Positions 20,901 through 33,421 of a DNA stretch of 64,000 bases are shown piece by piece. The position numbers and the translations under genes are program-made. The stretch's first letter is position 1; each line of letters begins with the position of its first letter. The notes under the pieces were generated by a model, which worked only from the letters and a program-made list of their open reading frames with translations, made no database searches and was not told where the DNA came from. Source of the DNA: Achatina immaculata. Its lineage: Eukaryota > Mollusca > Gastropoda > Stylommatophora > Achatinidae. The DNA lies in NCBI GenBank assembly GCA_009760885.1, contig CM019703.1, positions 8,770,959 to 8,834,958 on the forward strand, in the 5' to 3' direction.

Positions 20901-22435
20901 ACTGATACTTATTAAGTGACAATAGTTATTATTTACTTATCTATTTACCACATCATATGTGTATTCGACTTACGATATATTCAGTTCATGATGGACTCAA
21001 CAGAATGTAGCCTCACAGTAAATCGAGGAGTTTCTGTAATAATTGCAGTCACAAAAAGATTACAGTTCAAACCATCGGGTAGCAGAAGTCCAAGTAAAAC
21101 GATGAGCAAACTTAACAAAGTTATGGTACATACAGTTCATAATTTACTTGACTGAAATTAACATAAAATCCGTACGGAATGTTAAAATGTGTAGCGATAG
21201 GAATATACAAACAACGAAATCCGTGCGAACGAAAAGCCACAATAAAACCACAAAGTTGTGAAAACACAAGTACGTTTCCTCTGTATTTACTAACACTTAT
21301 AGTTTTATTAAAAAAAATTTTTTTTTCATACACCTCAAAGTTGCTTGCTGGATATATGTACCACCTCACGGTGGTGTGGTGTTTTGGATTAAAAACAGAA
21401 GGACCACCTTGTGATCATGGTACCTTCCGTGCCAGGTAACTATAGTTCTGCTTTTAATCCAGTGTTGGCAAAATTCTATGTAATAATGGTAACTTTATTG
21501 TTTTAATACAAAGTTGTCTTTAACGAAACGTCGCATTAATTTTTATATAATATTTGTTTAAAAGAACAGTTTATATTTTAGCTTAAAGTATGAAGATGTT
21601 AACCTCAGCGTAACCTATACATAGAGCAGTGAAAACATTTTGGTGTAGGTATGGCAAAGCGAACTTTAACGTGCTCTATAAGTCTTGACATATATTTAGA
21701 CTCCGCCCCCTCTTCCGCGGTTGTGTCCCCTCTTTCTTTCACTATTTACCTTTATAGGCTTAGCAAACACAGCTCTGAAGGGGCCCGAGTTGGCCTTTAA
21801 CATGCCGCATACCCCTTCATTTTTTTCTTTGTGTGTGCATTTTAGACCCAAAAAAAAAAATGTTCTGTAGGTGGTACAGAACAAAAACGTATAGAGAGGT
21901 GTAAGCAGGCCTACCTTTCCAAGGAAAGCTACCCGGGATAGGTCGATATTGAAACAAAGATCCAGTTTTTGGACCATGTCAAGCGTTGACTGGTGCATCC
22001 TGTGGGAGCCAGTGATGCGTGTCGAAGGGGAGATGCTACATGTGCTTTACCTCAACAAACAGCAAAAACTCAGCTGTTTATGTTTGGCTGAAAATACTCA
22101 TATCACACAGTCTATTGCGTATATTATGATTCTAGCGTATTATTTTCTCTCAGTTCAGAAAAGTAAAGTTATGCATAATAACTCTTAATTATAAGGCGAA
22201 GCAACTATACAACTTTTCAGATCACCAGAGGAAGAGCCCCTCCCCCCCACCCACCCAACAACGCCGTCAAACAACTTTTTCGATCTTTTTTTTTTAAACT
22301 CTAGACACTCTAAGGGTGATGGGCCTTTCTAGGTCATGGCTCCCGGATGTCTGTACTTTACTGGGTCATGACTTCCAGAGGCTGGGCCACAGAAGGAGCG
22401 ATCGGTGGTTCCAGCCGGTGAATTGCTCCCGGGCC
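20901..22435. other. unassigned DNA
   Basis: No gene or family recognised over 1.5 kb. A small inverted pair, ggattaaaaacagaa (21387) and ttctgcttttaatcc (21447), is present, and an A-run at 21850. Confidence 0.3.
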
Positions 22436-22437
22436 CC

Positions 22438-22835
22438 CAGGGTGAAGGGAGGGAAGCGCAGAAAGGTATTACAGGTGAAGGGAGGGAAGTGCAGAAAGGT
22501 ATTACAGATGAAGGGAGGGAAGCGCAGAAAGGTATTACAGGTGAAGGGAGGGAAGTGCAGAAAGGTATTACAGGCGAAGGGAGGGAAGTGCAGAAAGGTA
22601 TTACATGTGAAGGAATAGAAGCGCAGAAAGGTATTACATGTGAAGGAATAGAAGCGCAGAAAGGTATTACATGTGAAGGAATAGAAGCGCAGAAAGGTAT
22701 TACATGTGAAGGAATAGAAGCGCAGAAAGGTATTACATGTGAAGGAATAGAAGCGCAGAAAGGTATTAAAGATAGGGAAGCGCAGAAAGGTATTACAGGT
22801 AAAAAGAGGGAAGTGCAGAAAGATATTACAGAGTG
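22438..22835. repeat. 33-bp minisatellite, two subtypes
   Basis: About twelve 33-bp units containing gcagaaaggtattaca. The first five carry ggtgaagggagggaag; the next five carry tgtgaaggaatagaag; the last two are degenerate. The period keeps a frame open (22405-22836), giving an 11-residue repeat; I do not call it a gene. Confidence 0.95.
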
Positions 22836-23737
22836 AACGGATGTGAGTTTCTTTTTTCTAATTTTTCTAACCTTTGGGAAAAGAAAATTAATATAATTAG
22901 AATTATAAACACATATGCCCGTCTCTTAATATGATTTGTTTCGTGTGGTAGTTACTTCTGAAATTTCACACTTTTCTTGTGAAGTGTACCAACAGCTGTG
23001 ATGTAGGGTTCGTGTTGGTAAGAAGATGATTTGTGTCTGATTTCATTGTGATTTTCTTGTGCACTTTTGTATTATGCTTTTTCACGTAGACTGACCATGT
23101 GTTTGCATCAGTACAGGTGCTGTTAATGTAGGTAATGGCAGCAATGGTTGCGGAGATGAAAGTGCAATAGCACATATGGTCGTGGTGGATGCCTCAGGTA
23201 GGGCCCAGTGAGCTGAGGGCCCCAGGTACATAGAGTAACAGTGTAAATATTGCAGACCTGAGAAGTTTCATTATTAACTGATATTATGCTTGACTTAATT
23301 TGAATTTTCATTGATTGTTTCCTCACAGTGTTTTGCCTTTATTGATGAATAATGTCCTCATGTTATGTTGATTGTCAGTGCCAGTTGTTTGTGGTTGTTA
23401 CGTTTATTGTGAGATTAAAATTGTTGAATTATTGAAAAAAAAAACAACAGGAGGTATTCAGGTGTATGCCTCGAGCGTAGAATCATACTAGGTACACTTA
23501 GGAAGTTTATAGGTAGATCACCATCCACTCCCAACATCTGGGTGGTGTTACGGAATTTAGAGTGAAGTTTGGCTTACTGTGACGCATTTTAAAACTCATG
23601 TACATTTTTGTTGTTGTTGTTGTTGTTTGAATAAATCAAAATATCCCGTTTTGTCAGCAGCGCCATTGTGCGATTGTATCCCACTGTCAGACATTAGCTG
23701 TCTAGGGTCTTCTTCATTGTGACGTGTCCTTTCCAGA
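22836..23737. other. unassigned DNA
   Basis: Nothing recognised; (TTG)n at 23608-23628. Confidence 0.3.
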
Positions 23738-23935
23738 ACGTTGTCTCTCTTACTGCCTCCCTGAATGGCGATGTAGAACGCTGTCTCTCTTACAGCCTCC
23801 CTGAATGGCGAAGCAGAACGTTGTCTCTCGTACAGCCTCCCTGAATGGCGAAGCAGAACGTTGTCTCTCTTACAGCCTCCCTGAATGGCGAAGCAGAACG
23901 TTGTCTCTCTTACCGCCTCCCTGAATGGCGATGTA
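23738..23935. repeat. 40-bp minisatellite derived from a LINE 3' end
   Basis: Five copies of a unit with gaacgttgtctctcttac and gcctccctgaatggcga. On the minus strand the unit continues directly from the LINE remnant at 23936-24480 and looks like that LINE's last codons plus terminus repeated in tandem. Confidence 0.85.
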
Positions 23936-24480
23936 GTCTTGGGAAAGTTGACCAGCGTCTCGATATGACATATTCAGACTTTCTGTGATGCCCTGAGTCC
24001 ACCACCTGGGGCGAGGTCGTCTCTCTTCTCTTTTGCCGGGGCACTCTGCTTTCTGCCATCACCTCCCCAAACCACCGTGTCTTTTGATGTGGCCGAAGTA
24101 TCTCAGCTTTCAAATTTTGATAGTGTTTATGAGCCAGTTTTCTGCGACACCTAATCCCACCAGCATCTCTTTATTTGACTTTATTTCTATCCATAATTTT
24201 CTAACTGCCCTTCTGTAACATTTCATTTCAAATGCTGTTACTGTCTGTCCTAGTGATTCGCTAAGTGTCCACATTTAGCATCTGTACGTTCCCACTGGGA
24301 GTATGTAAGCTCGCCGTTAACATAAGACTGTTTTCTTGTTGGTACCATGCCACATACTCTTCATTCTCGCTAGTTTCTGTGATGCAACTGCTAGTCTTCT
24401 TTTGATTTCCAATGTGCAGTCGCCATTAGTGGTGATGATTACTGGTTCTTGATTACTATCGTAAGTTTATCGGTAATTTT
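23936..24480 (-). mobile_element. degenerate RTE-like LINE family G
   Basis: On the minus strand LRYFGHIKRHGGLGR (about 24060-24105) is the typical C-terminal box, with remnants of the preceding RT tail further 5'. Frameshifts and stops abound. Confidence 0.7.
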
Positions 24481-25060
24481 GGTAAAAGGAATGAAGAACA
24501 TTTTATCTCAAAATATTTAATGTGAAGTCAAGTAGAAACAAGAATGTCATTTGTTTTAGCTGCTCAAGCAGGTTTCGTTTTCCCAGAGATAACAATCCAT
24601 AAATAATCTGTCTAGTATTTCTGTTTACAAAAATGGAGCCCAGAAAGGAAAAGAAAAGAGGGGGAAAAACGAAAGGAAATATGAAAGAAAAAAAGATACA
24701 ACAAGCGCTCTTTAAGTATGGATCAATGCGTCCATAGAAATGAAAGGAGACGAAGCTGTTGAAAATCTCACCTCCAGTCAAGGGGTCGATGAACTGGAGC
24801 TTAACTTAACACAGAGACTAGTTAGCCAAAGTGTCACTTCCCATTGATCAGGGTTATCACATGTCCTTCGGAGCTCGAGTACTAGAGTACTGTGAATCTT
24901 TATTGGGATGAGCTAGGACTTGTTTTATCCCACGTGACGATAACTTTATCACGTCTTTGAATGTGTTATCAACGCTAACCATAACACTAGTCTTATCTGG
25001 CATATAATTATTGAGCATAAATTTACTTTTTTCTTATAACTACTCTCTCAAGATTGTGAT
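24481..25060. other. unassigned DNA
   Basis: Nothing recognised. Confidence 0.3.
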
Positions 25061-25061
25061 A

Positions 25062-25660
25062 GTAGTTTGTAGTAGTAGTAGTAGTATAGTAGTAGTAGTA
25101 GTAGTAGTAGTAATAGTGGCAGTAGCAACAGTAGTAGTAGTAGCAGTAGTAGTAATAGTGGCAGTAGCAACAGTAGTAGTAGTAGTAGAAGTAGTAGTAT
25201 TAGTAATAGTAGTAGTAGTAATAGTAGTAGTAGTAGCAGCAGCAGCATTAATAGTGGCAGTAGTAATAGTAGTAGTAGTAGTTGTAGAAGTAATAATAGC
25301 AGTAGCAGTGGTGGTAGAAACAGTAATAGTAGTAGTGATGGTGGTAGAAGTAGTAATAGTAGTAGTAATGGTGTTAGAAGCAGTAATAATAATAGTAGTG
25401 GCAGCAGTAAAAATAGTGATAGTAGTAGTAGTAATAGTAGTAGTAGTATTAGCAGTAGTAATAGCAGTAGTAGTAGAGTAGTGGCAGTAGTAATAGTAGT
25501 AGTAGTTGTAATTGTAGTAATAATAGTAGTAGTCACAGCAGTAATAGTAGTGGTAGTAGTAGTGGCAGTAGTAGTAATAATAGTTGTAGTAGTAGTGGCA
25601 GTATTAGTATTGGTAGTGGCAGTAGTAGTAGTAGCTGCAGCAGCAGCAGCAGCAAGATTA
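25062..25660. repeat. AGT/AGC trinucleotide tract
   Basis: About 600 bp of (AGT)n with interspersed AAT, GGC and AGC triplets. The Val-rich and Leu-rich frames on either strand are artefacts. Confidence 0.95.
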
Positions 25661-25724
25661 TGAATTTTGAGACATTCTTCTAAAACTTTATTAGTAAGAA
25701 CTGTCCCTCATTTAGGATACAGCG

Positions 25725-26338
25725 TGGCTTCCCCATAGTAAAGTCACAGATTACTGTGGCTTCCCCATAGTAAAGTCACAGATTACAGTGTCTTCCCCAT
25801 AGTAAAGTCACAGATTACTGTGGCTTCCCCATAGTAAAGTCACAGATTACTGTGGCTTCCACATAGTAAATTCACAGATTACTGTGGCTTCCCCATAGTA
25901 AAGTCACAGATTACTGTGGCTTCCACATAGTAAAGTCACAGATTACTGTGGCTTCCCCATAGTAAAGTCACAGATTACTGTGGCTTCCACATAGTAAATT
26001 CATAGATTACTGTGGCTTCCCCATAGTAAAGTCACAGATTACAGTGTCTTCCCCATAGTAAATTCACAGATTACTGTGGCTTCCCCATAGTAAAGTCACA
26101 GATTACTGTGGCTTCCACATAGTAAAGTCACAGATTACTGTGGCTTCCCCATAGTAAAGTCACAGATTACTGTGGCTTCCCCATAGTAAAGTCACAGATT
26201 ACTGTGGCTTCCCCATAGTAAAGTCACAGATTACTGTGGCTTCTCCATATTAAAGTCACAGATTACTGTGGCTTCCCCATAGTAAAGTCACAGATTACTG
26301 TGGCTTCCCCATAGTAAAGTCACAGATTACAGAATACA
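25725..26338. repeat. 32-bp satellite-like array
   Basis: About nineteen highly uniform units of ctgtggcttccccatagtaa plus agtcacagatta, with recurrent variants ttccacatag and aaattcacag in the first two thirds. Confidence 0.95.
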
Positions 26339-26510
26339 GTGGCTTCGCTAGGACCAGCAACCGCCGAACCTTTTCTTGTGTTAAGAGTTGGGGGAATGCA
26401 CAGCGAAAAAGGTACAGGGCTCGGATACAAAATGATTAAATGGTGCGAAGTATGAAAGAATAAATGAACGAGAGAAAAGTTGATTAAATTCATTTATTTC
26501 TCAACTTTCT
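26339..26510. other. unassigned DNA
   Basis: Nothing recognised; tttctctcgttt occurs near both 26480 (inverted) and 26505. Confidence 0.3.
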
Positions 26511-26515
26511 CTCGT

Positions 26516-26945
26516 TTCAGTCAGTCGTTCAGTCAGTCATTTGCATGTCCCTTTCGGAACTTTACCTCCCTAGCAGCTCTCCTGTAGGCCTTTCGGTTGT
26601 GAGCAAGATGCCCTGCTGCTGAATGCATCAATTTGCAGATCACCAACGATGTCTTGCAGCCATCTTCGCCTTGGTCTTCCTCTCTTTCTTTTTACGATTA
26701 TGTACCTTTACAAGACGGTCTTCTCTAAAAGAAATACTTATGTTTTCTATGTTTAATCTTCTTTACTAGCCAGCCTTCTTCAATATTAAGTTCTTGTAGA
26801 ATGGATATTTTGTTCTTTTCTGTGACCATTACATTCGAAGAACGCTTCTGTAGCATTTACATTCGAAGGCATTTATGTGTTTCTCAGCTGTTTTGTTAAG
26901 TGTCCAGGTCTCACAGGCATATGCTGCGATGGGTAAGATGCATGC
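26516..26945 (-). mobile_element. RTE-like LINE family A, 3' fragment
   Basis: On the plus strand cagtcagtcatttgcatgtc and then the reverse of the family A end up to the CIFPIAAYACETWTLN codons at about 26900-26945. A short internal repeat of acattcgaag (26830-26870) disturbs the frame. Confidence 0.85.
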
Positions 26946-27295
26946 CCTTCAGGCGAAGTGGAATTGAGAACGAGAGGCTAGGAAAGAGAGATTTGAAAGA
27001 AACTATACGTGGAAATTAATTAAGGCTCTCCAGATAGGTCAGATCCAGAGTTTTTGGCACCAAGTGGATCATTCTCTTAATGACGGGAGTGCCCTCTTTT
27101 GTATTCGGCACGCAAGGTCGTATAGAATTGAGAAAGTTATGAATATGTCGGAAAATCATTTGGCGGTTTGGGGGGGGGGGGGGGTCCTACGGTTCGTGTA
27201 TAGTTGCTTCCACTTACTGGCGTGCTTATAGAAAGATAGATGGCGTGGGCGGTAGAGATAATAGCGTGAGCTAGGGGAGGGGGCCATGTGAAGGA
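26946..27295. other. unassigned DNA with G-run
   Basis: A G-run occupies 27170-27184. Nothing else recognised. Confidence 0.3.
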
Positions 27296-27299
27296 CTAC

Positions 27300-27592
27300 A
27301 AGTAGTAGTAATAACAACAGTTGTCTTAGATGAAGTAGTAGTAGTAGAAGTAGTAACAGTAGTAACAGTAGTAGTAGTAATAGTAGTAGTAGCAGCAGCA
27401 GCAGCAGTAGCAGTAGCAGTAGTAGTAGTTACCACCAGGAGCGGCAGTAGTAGTAGTAGCAGCAGCAGCAGTAGTAGTAGTAGTAGTAGTAGCAGCAGCA
27501 GCAGCAGCAATAGCAGCAGCAATAGCAGCAGCAGTAGTAGTACTAACAGTAGTAGTAGTGAAAGTATTTGTATTAGTGGCAGAAGCAGTAGC

Positions 27593-27625
<33 letters not shown>

Positions 27626-27845
27626 TGTAGCAGTAGCAGTAGTAGTAGTGGCAGTAGCAATAATAGCAGTAGTAGTGACAGCAGTACTAGTAATAGCAGT
27701 TGTAGTAATAGTAGTAGTAATTGTAGCAGTAGTGGAAGAATAGTAGTAGTAGTAGTAGCACCTGTAGTAGTAGTAGTAGTAGTAGTAGTAAATATAATAG
27801 TAATAATAGTACTAGTGAGTGTAGTAGTAGTAATATTACTACAGG
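27300..27845. repeat. AGT/AGC trinucleotide tract
   Basis: About 545 bp of (AGT)n with AGC runs, similar to 25062-25660. The 230-codon minus-strand frame is simple sequence, not a gene. Confidence 0.95.
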
Positions 27846-28315
27846 TGGTTGTCTCTTGTGAGTCATTTCTATCCATATTATTATGCGCCCCTGGAAAAAA
27901 AAATAAGGCTAACATATCCTGCGTCTTTCGTGTATTGTCTCTTTTCCCAGTAGACTTCTCCATCGCTAACCAGCAGAAAGTCTTAAAGAAGGAACAGATA
28001 ACTGACTTAAAACTATGATACGTGACAGTATCTGATTCCTGGTTGATTTCTCACAAACTTTGCTTAGCCCAGGGCATGCTCTTAACTCCAGAGGAGAAAA
28101 TTCGGGAACATAGATCTAATACAATCTTGAAATAGGACAAAGTTCTGACAGGTTCTAAGTGGGTTAAAAAAAGGAGATGAGACAGTACTGTATTTATTGA
28201 TAAGCTAGAGGGTACTTGCATACAGCAAACGTTGTTACTGGTGTCAATGCGCCCAGCTTTTTGTTAACTCTTTTCCAACCACGAGACATTTATATGGCTT
28301 TGCACAGAAATATGG
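27846..28315. other. unassigned DNA
   Basis: Nothing recognised. Confidence 0.3.
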
Positions 28316-28317
28316 AG

Positions 28318-28660
28318 GGTTAAGAAGCTGCCCGATTTGCCAGTAAGCGACCCGTACATGCTAGCATAAGGGTTGGCAAAACATACCTGACCAAGACCCT
28401 CCTGTCCCAGCTCTTCGTTGGCACTCCCCAGTAACAGACTAATGAGGCAGGGATCACAATAATCCCCGTGGTGGTAGAGTCTGCTGAGGAAGTACTGCAC
28501 AATCCCTGATTTTTTTTAAAGCTCCAATCAGGGAATGAAAAAAAAAAGCTGTCATAACCCGGCTCCCAAACCGACACGATGCTGAGTCTCACCACCTTCA
28601 CAGCATCGGCTGCAAAGGACATCGGCTTGCAGTTTTAGTGAGATAGAGGACAAGACAATA
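28318..28660 (+). mobile_element. SINE-like family S, copy 4
   Basis: gttaagaagctgcccgattt opening, cagtaagcgaccc, gctagcataagggttggcaa, ctgaccaagaccctc, gagtctgctgaggaagta and the cggctgcaaaggacatcgg box; tail gacaagacaat. Confidence 0.8.
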
Positions 28661-29315
28661 CTAAAAAAATATATAAATAAAATAACAGCTTACATGCGGC
28701 TTAATTCACTTTTTTTCGGTAGCTAAACTGTTTAATTACATCATAAACTAAGTATAGACCTAGTCTTATTTCCTGATAAGAAGAAAAGAAGAAGAAGAAG
28801 AAGAAGAAGAAAAATAAGAAGGAAACATAGCCGTTGCGCGTACTTAAAAAATGGCTTTTTATGATTTCTTTCGTGGGAAAAGAGTTAAATATGCCGGAAA
28901 TAAGGGACATATTTACGTAAAATTTTGTAACAGATATTGAAGATGGGGAAATTCGTATGCAAATCTGTACGGTGGACAAAAAGTGGAGGTTATTATGGAG
29001 CATGAAATGCGTGAGAGAGGAGTGTCCCAGTGTAGACAAAAACTGTATTTGAGAGCTGATACACTCCAAGGTGGCTGTATAAAGTAGCTTTAAAAAAAAG
29101 GCGTGAAACAGGCTGGAGGAGTGGAGGAAAATAAACTGCATCACTTTATTACATTGCGGAAGTAGCGAAGGGATTACTATCACTAAGAAATGTAATAAAT
29201 TACGTACCTTCATACAGGGTTTCTCGCTAATGACGCTAGCTGGGTTTTTTTTAATCAACGGAGCTGTATCCGTTATGTTTGTAGCTGCAAGATTTTTTTT
29301 CAATAGTCCTTTGAA
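28661..29315. other. unassigned DNA with GAA tract
   Basis: A (GAA)n tract lies at 28780-28822 and could be the tail of an unrecognised retroposon. Nothing else identified. Confidence 0.3.
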
Positions 29316-29316
29316 A

Positions 29317-29478
<162 letters not shown>

Positions 29479-30045
29479 ATCTCTTTCTCATTATCCATCT
29501 CTCTTGCGCTCTCGCTTTCACGAATTCACTCACTCACTATCTCTCAATCTCTCTCGCCCCTCTCACTCTTATTCTCCTGATCTCTGTCACTCTTTCTCAT
29601 TCTCTTACAGTCATTCACTCTCTCTCTCCTCTCGCTCCTTCGTTTAGTCTTTCTCTCTCTCACACACACACATACACACACATACTACTACATCAGAAAA
29701 TGAGAGCTTATACTAAACGTTTCATGCTTTCTTTAATTAGGTCATCTTTCAAAAGCTTCATTCCTTTCCCCTCTGCTCTAAGCGTCTTTCCCCCATGAAG
29801 CAACCGCAGGGTTGACAGTTTAGCTCTACTAAAATTCTATGTTTGCTCCGTAGGTTTCTACGACTAAGTCCCATAACTGTTTACTAAATCAAAATGTCCA
29901 TGAGAGTTGCAGAACTTTGAAAAAAAAAAAACGCCAACAAAGTAATTAATATCAACCGGTTCATATTTAGTCTAAAATTTGTAGCCAAGTGTTGACTGAT
30001 TGTGTAATGTTGTGAGTTTCTGAGTTTTGGATCTTTAACAGCTGT
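29479..30045. other. CT-rich flank and unassigned DNA
   Basis: CT- and CA-rich to about 29680, then nothing recognised. Confidence 0.35.
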
Positions 30046-30049
30046 TTGT

Positions 30050-30730
30050 TTTTTTTTAAAGCTGATCAAAAGGTAATTCCTATCTGCCAGACCAAACTCT
30101 GCTGTCCGATGATTCTCATGGCCCATTCTACCAGCATCTGATGGGAAGAATCGTCAGTACTAAGGAAGATCCAGCTGGTTTGTGGATTTTCCCTCTGTTT
30201 GTGCCTTTGTTTCTTGACTTCTTGTCTGACCTTCACTTCCTGCCCTTCTGGGAAGTCTCTCACATGACACTCCCCACTCTTGTGACGTAGGTCAAACCCA
30301 CATATGAACGCCTTGAAAATATATTTCTACCTCACCTTTCGTCTACCTCTTGATTATTTCCATTCAGAAAAATTCACCAACACATTAATTGCCGAAAGAC
30401 TTGGTTCTCAATCCGTTCAGAATTACAACCTTCATAAAATAGTCCAAGTTCATGGGTGTGTAACAGTTTATAATATACAATAAACCATTTATAATCTGTC
30501 ACCTTCGCTGTGTCATTGTGAAAACCATATTATAAATTCACCATAATCCAGCTTCTGTTTTTAAAAAGTCGTCTGGGTTATGTTGTGAATTATTTGGCAG
30601 TAAAATCTCAGTTTTAGAAAATGGCCTAGGTCGGGTATGAGAGTTGATCGTGACAAGCTAAGATTTTTGTGTTGAATGTTGGTTCATTGCCTGCTTCTGT
30701 CAATCTCTCTCTCTACTCTTTCTCTCTCTA

Positions 30731-30763
<33 letters not shown>

Positions 30764-31501
30764 GGTCCGTGCCAATCAGACGTTGGTCGTTATTGATTTC
30801 CACAACCATCTATCTTTTGCTCTTTCTATCAGCTCTGTTTCGGACTATGCTCTGTGTCATTCTTTTAGTCCGTCAAGTATCTTGTTTCTTTGTCTTCGTC
30901 TGTCCCTTTTTCCACCATCCAGTTTTCCTGTCGTCATTAAGTGTAAAATATGTCCTACAAATCTGGACTATCGTGTTCTGATTTTTTCCATAATTTCTCT
31001 CTTTTGCTCAGCCTTCCTTGGAACCTCTTCATTTGTTTTCTTGCTGATCATGGTATTCTCATCATTTTTCTTATGAACACCATCTCTGCCGCTTCCAGTA
31101 GCTTTTGAGTGCTCTTTGTTATCGTCTATGCTTCTCATCCATATAATAATACGGGCTCGATGTAACACTGAATAACTCTCTTTCAGGCGTTCATCGACAG
31201 AGTTTTATTGCATTGTATGTTTTTCACTTTCATAAATGCTGACTTGGCATGGGCTATTCTGGTCCTTGTTTCGACCAGTCAATCTTGGTTGTCGTGTTGA
31301 TGCAGTCGTGGGCAGATTTTCTTTGAGGCCATATGTTTTTCTGGCTGTTCTCCATCTTGCTTTTCTGATCTGTGTGTGTTTGCTTATAAATCGTTCTGTC
31401 TAAATGTCAGTCCTTTTTTGTCTGCACATGTCTGGGTGCATATATGTCTGCTAGTTCGTCTGTCTGTCTTTCGTCTGTTTATCTGTCTGTCTTTTAGTTT
31501 G
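30050..31501. repeat. 1.46-kb tandem duplication, copy 1
   Basis: Aligns end to end with 31507-32969; the anchor gctgatcaaaaggtaattcc is at 30061 and 31518, so the offset there is 1457. Boundaries share tgtttg-type microhomology. Confidence 0.95.
30735..31290 (-). mobile_element. RTE-like LINE family C remnant in duplication copy 1
   Basis: The minus strand carries KTNEEVPRKAEQKREIMEKI and a GKLDGGKRDRRRQRNKILDGL segment in more than one frame, typical of the C-terminal region of family C. The CT tract at about 30733-30763 is the inverse of its (GA)n tail. Confidence 0.7.
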
Positions 31502-31506
31502 TTGTT

Positions 31507-32195
31507 TGTTTTTTAAAGCTGATCAAAAGGTAATTCCTATCTGCCAGACCAAACTCTGCTGTCCGATGATTCTCATGGCCCATTCTACCAGCATCTGATG
31601 GGAAGAATCGTCAGTACTAAGGAAGATCCAGCTGGTTTGTGGATTTTCCCTCTGTTTGTGCCTTTGTTTCTTGACTTCTTGTCTGACCTTCACTTCCTGC
31701 CCTTCTGGGAAGTCTCTCACATGACACTCCCCACTCTTGTGACGTAGGTCAAACCCACATATGAACGCCTTGAAAATATATTTCTACCTCACCTTTCGTC
31801 TACCTCTTGATTATTTCCATTCAGAAAAATTCACCAACACATTAATTGCCGAAAGACTTGGTTCTCAATCCGTTCAGAATTACAACCTTCATAAAATAGT
31901 CCAAGTTCATGGGTGTGTAACAGTTTATAATATACAATAAACCATTTATAATCTGTCACCTTCGCTGTGTCATTGTGAAAACCATATTATAAATTCACCA
32001 TAATCCAGCTTCTTTTTTAAAAAGTCGTCTGGGTTATGTTGTGAATTATTTGGCAGTAAAATCTCAGTTTTAGAAAATGGCCTAGGTCGGGTATGAGAGT
32101 TGATCGTGACAAGCTAAGATTTTTGTGTTGAATGTTGGTTCATTGCCTGCTTCTGTCAATCTCTCTCTCTACTCTTTCTCTCTCTATCTCTCCCT

Positions 32196-32235
<40 letters not shown>

Positions 32236-32969
32236 CGTGCCAATCAGACGTTGGTCGTTATTGATTTCCACAACCATCTATCTTTTGCTCTTTCTATCAG
32301 CTCTGTTTCGGATTATGCTCTGTGTCACTCTTTTAGTCCTTCAAGTATCTTGTTTCTTTGTCTTCGTCTGTCCCTTTTTCCACCATCCAGTTTTCCTGTC
32401 GTCATTAAGTGTAAAATATGTCCTACAAATCTGGACTATCGTGTTCTGATTTTTTCCATAATTTCTCTCTTTTGCTCGGCCTTCATTGGAACCTCTTCAT
32501 TTGTTTTCTTGCTGACCATGGTATTCTCATCATTTTTCTTATGAACAACATCTCTGCCGCTTCCAGTAGCTTTTGAGTGCTCTTTGTTATCGTCTATGCT
32601 TCTCATCCATATAATAATACGGGTTCGATGTAACACTGAATAACTCTCTTTCAGGCGTTCATCCACAGAGCTTTATTGCATTGTATGTTTTTCACTTTCA
32701 TAAATGCTGACTTGGCATGGGCTATTCTGGTCCTTGTTTCGACCAGTCAATCTTGGTTGTCGTGTTGATGCAGTCGTGGGCAGATTTTCTTTGAGGCCAT
32801 ATGCTTTTCTGGCTGTTCTCCATCTTGCTTTTCTGATCTGTGTGTGTTTGCTTATAAATCGTTCTGTCTAACTGTCAGTAATTTTTTGTCTGCACATGTC
32901 TGGGTGCATATATGTCTGCTAGTTCGTCTGTCTGTCTTTCGTCTGTTTATCTGTCTGTCTTTTAGTTTG
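31507..32969. repeat. 1.46-kb tandem duplication, copy 2
   Basis: Same sequence as copy 1 apart from a CT tract about 12 bp longer and scattered substitutions that lie almost all in the second half. Confidence 0.95.
32190..32757 (-). mobile_element. RTE-like LINE family C remnant in duplication copy 2
   Basis: Duplicate of the 30735-31290 remnant, with its (GA)n tail (CT on plus) lengthened. Confidence 0.7.
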
Positions 32970-33408
32970 ATGTACTTGTATCTCATTTGATGTATCTCCT
33001 AGTTTGTCTGTGTGCTTTTACATCTGTCTGTTTGTTATTCAATCTGATCTGTTTTTTCACTTGAGATGTCCATATGTTTGTTAGTTCTTCTGTCTTGTCT
33101 TTCACTTTGATCTGACTCTGTTGAGACCCCTATATGCCTGCTAATTCGTCTGTCTATCTTTCAGTTTGACCAGTCTCATTTGTTATGAATGTCTGCTTTT
33201 ACGTCTGTCTGTCTTTCAGTTTAATCTGTCTCATTTCTCATGAATGTCTGCCTTTCCATCCGTGTCTGTCTGTCTTTCAGTTTCATCTGTCTCACATCTT
33301 CTGAATGTCTACTGTTTCATGCTCCGTCTGCCCATCTGTCACTCCAATTTATTTCACTTATGAGGCTGAGATTCGAATCTCTTTTGTCCAGTCTCCACTA
33401 TCAGAGTC
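32970..33408. other. degenerate TGTC-rich DNA
   Basis: Loose, irregular copies of gtctgtctttcagttt-like text suggest an old decayed tandem repeat; no gene. Confidence 0.4.
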
Positions 33409-33421
33409 TACTGTTTGAGGA

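Noticed and set aside
22405..22836. 143-codon frame with an 11-residue repeat
   Set aside because: The 33-bp unit keeps the frame open by arithmetic. A second overlapping frame in the same array is equally open.
27271..27963. 230-codon Leu/Thr-rich frame
   Set aside because: Translation of an AGT trinucleotide tract, with unrelated unique DNA at both ends.
30669..32544. Paired 135- and 139-codon ORFs as a duplicated gene
   Set aside because: They are antisense to LINE family C remnants and its (GA)n tail within the tandem duplication.
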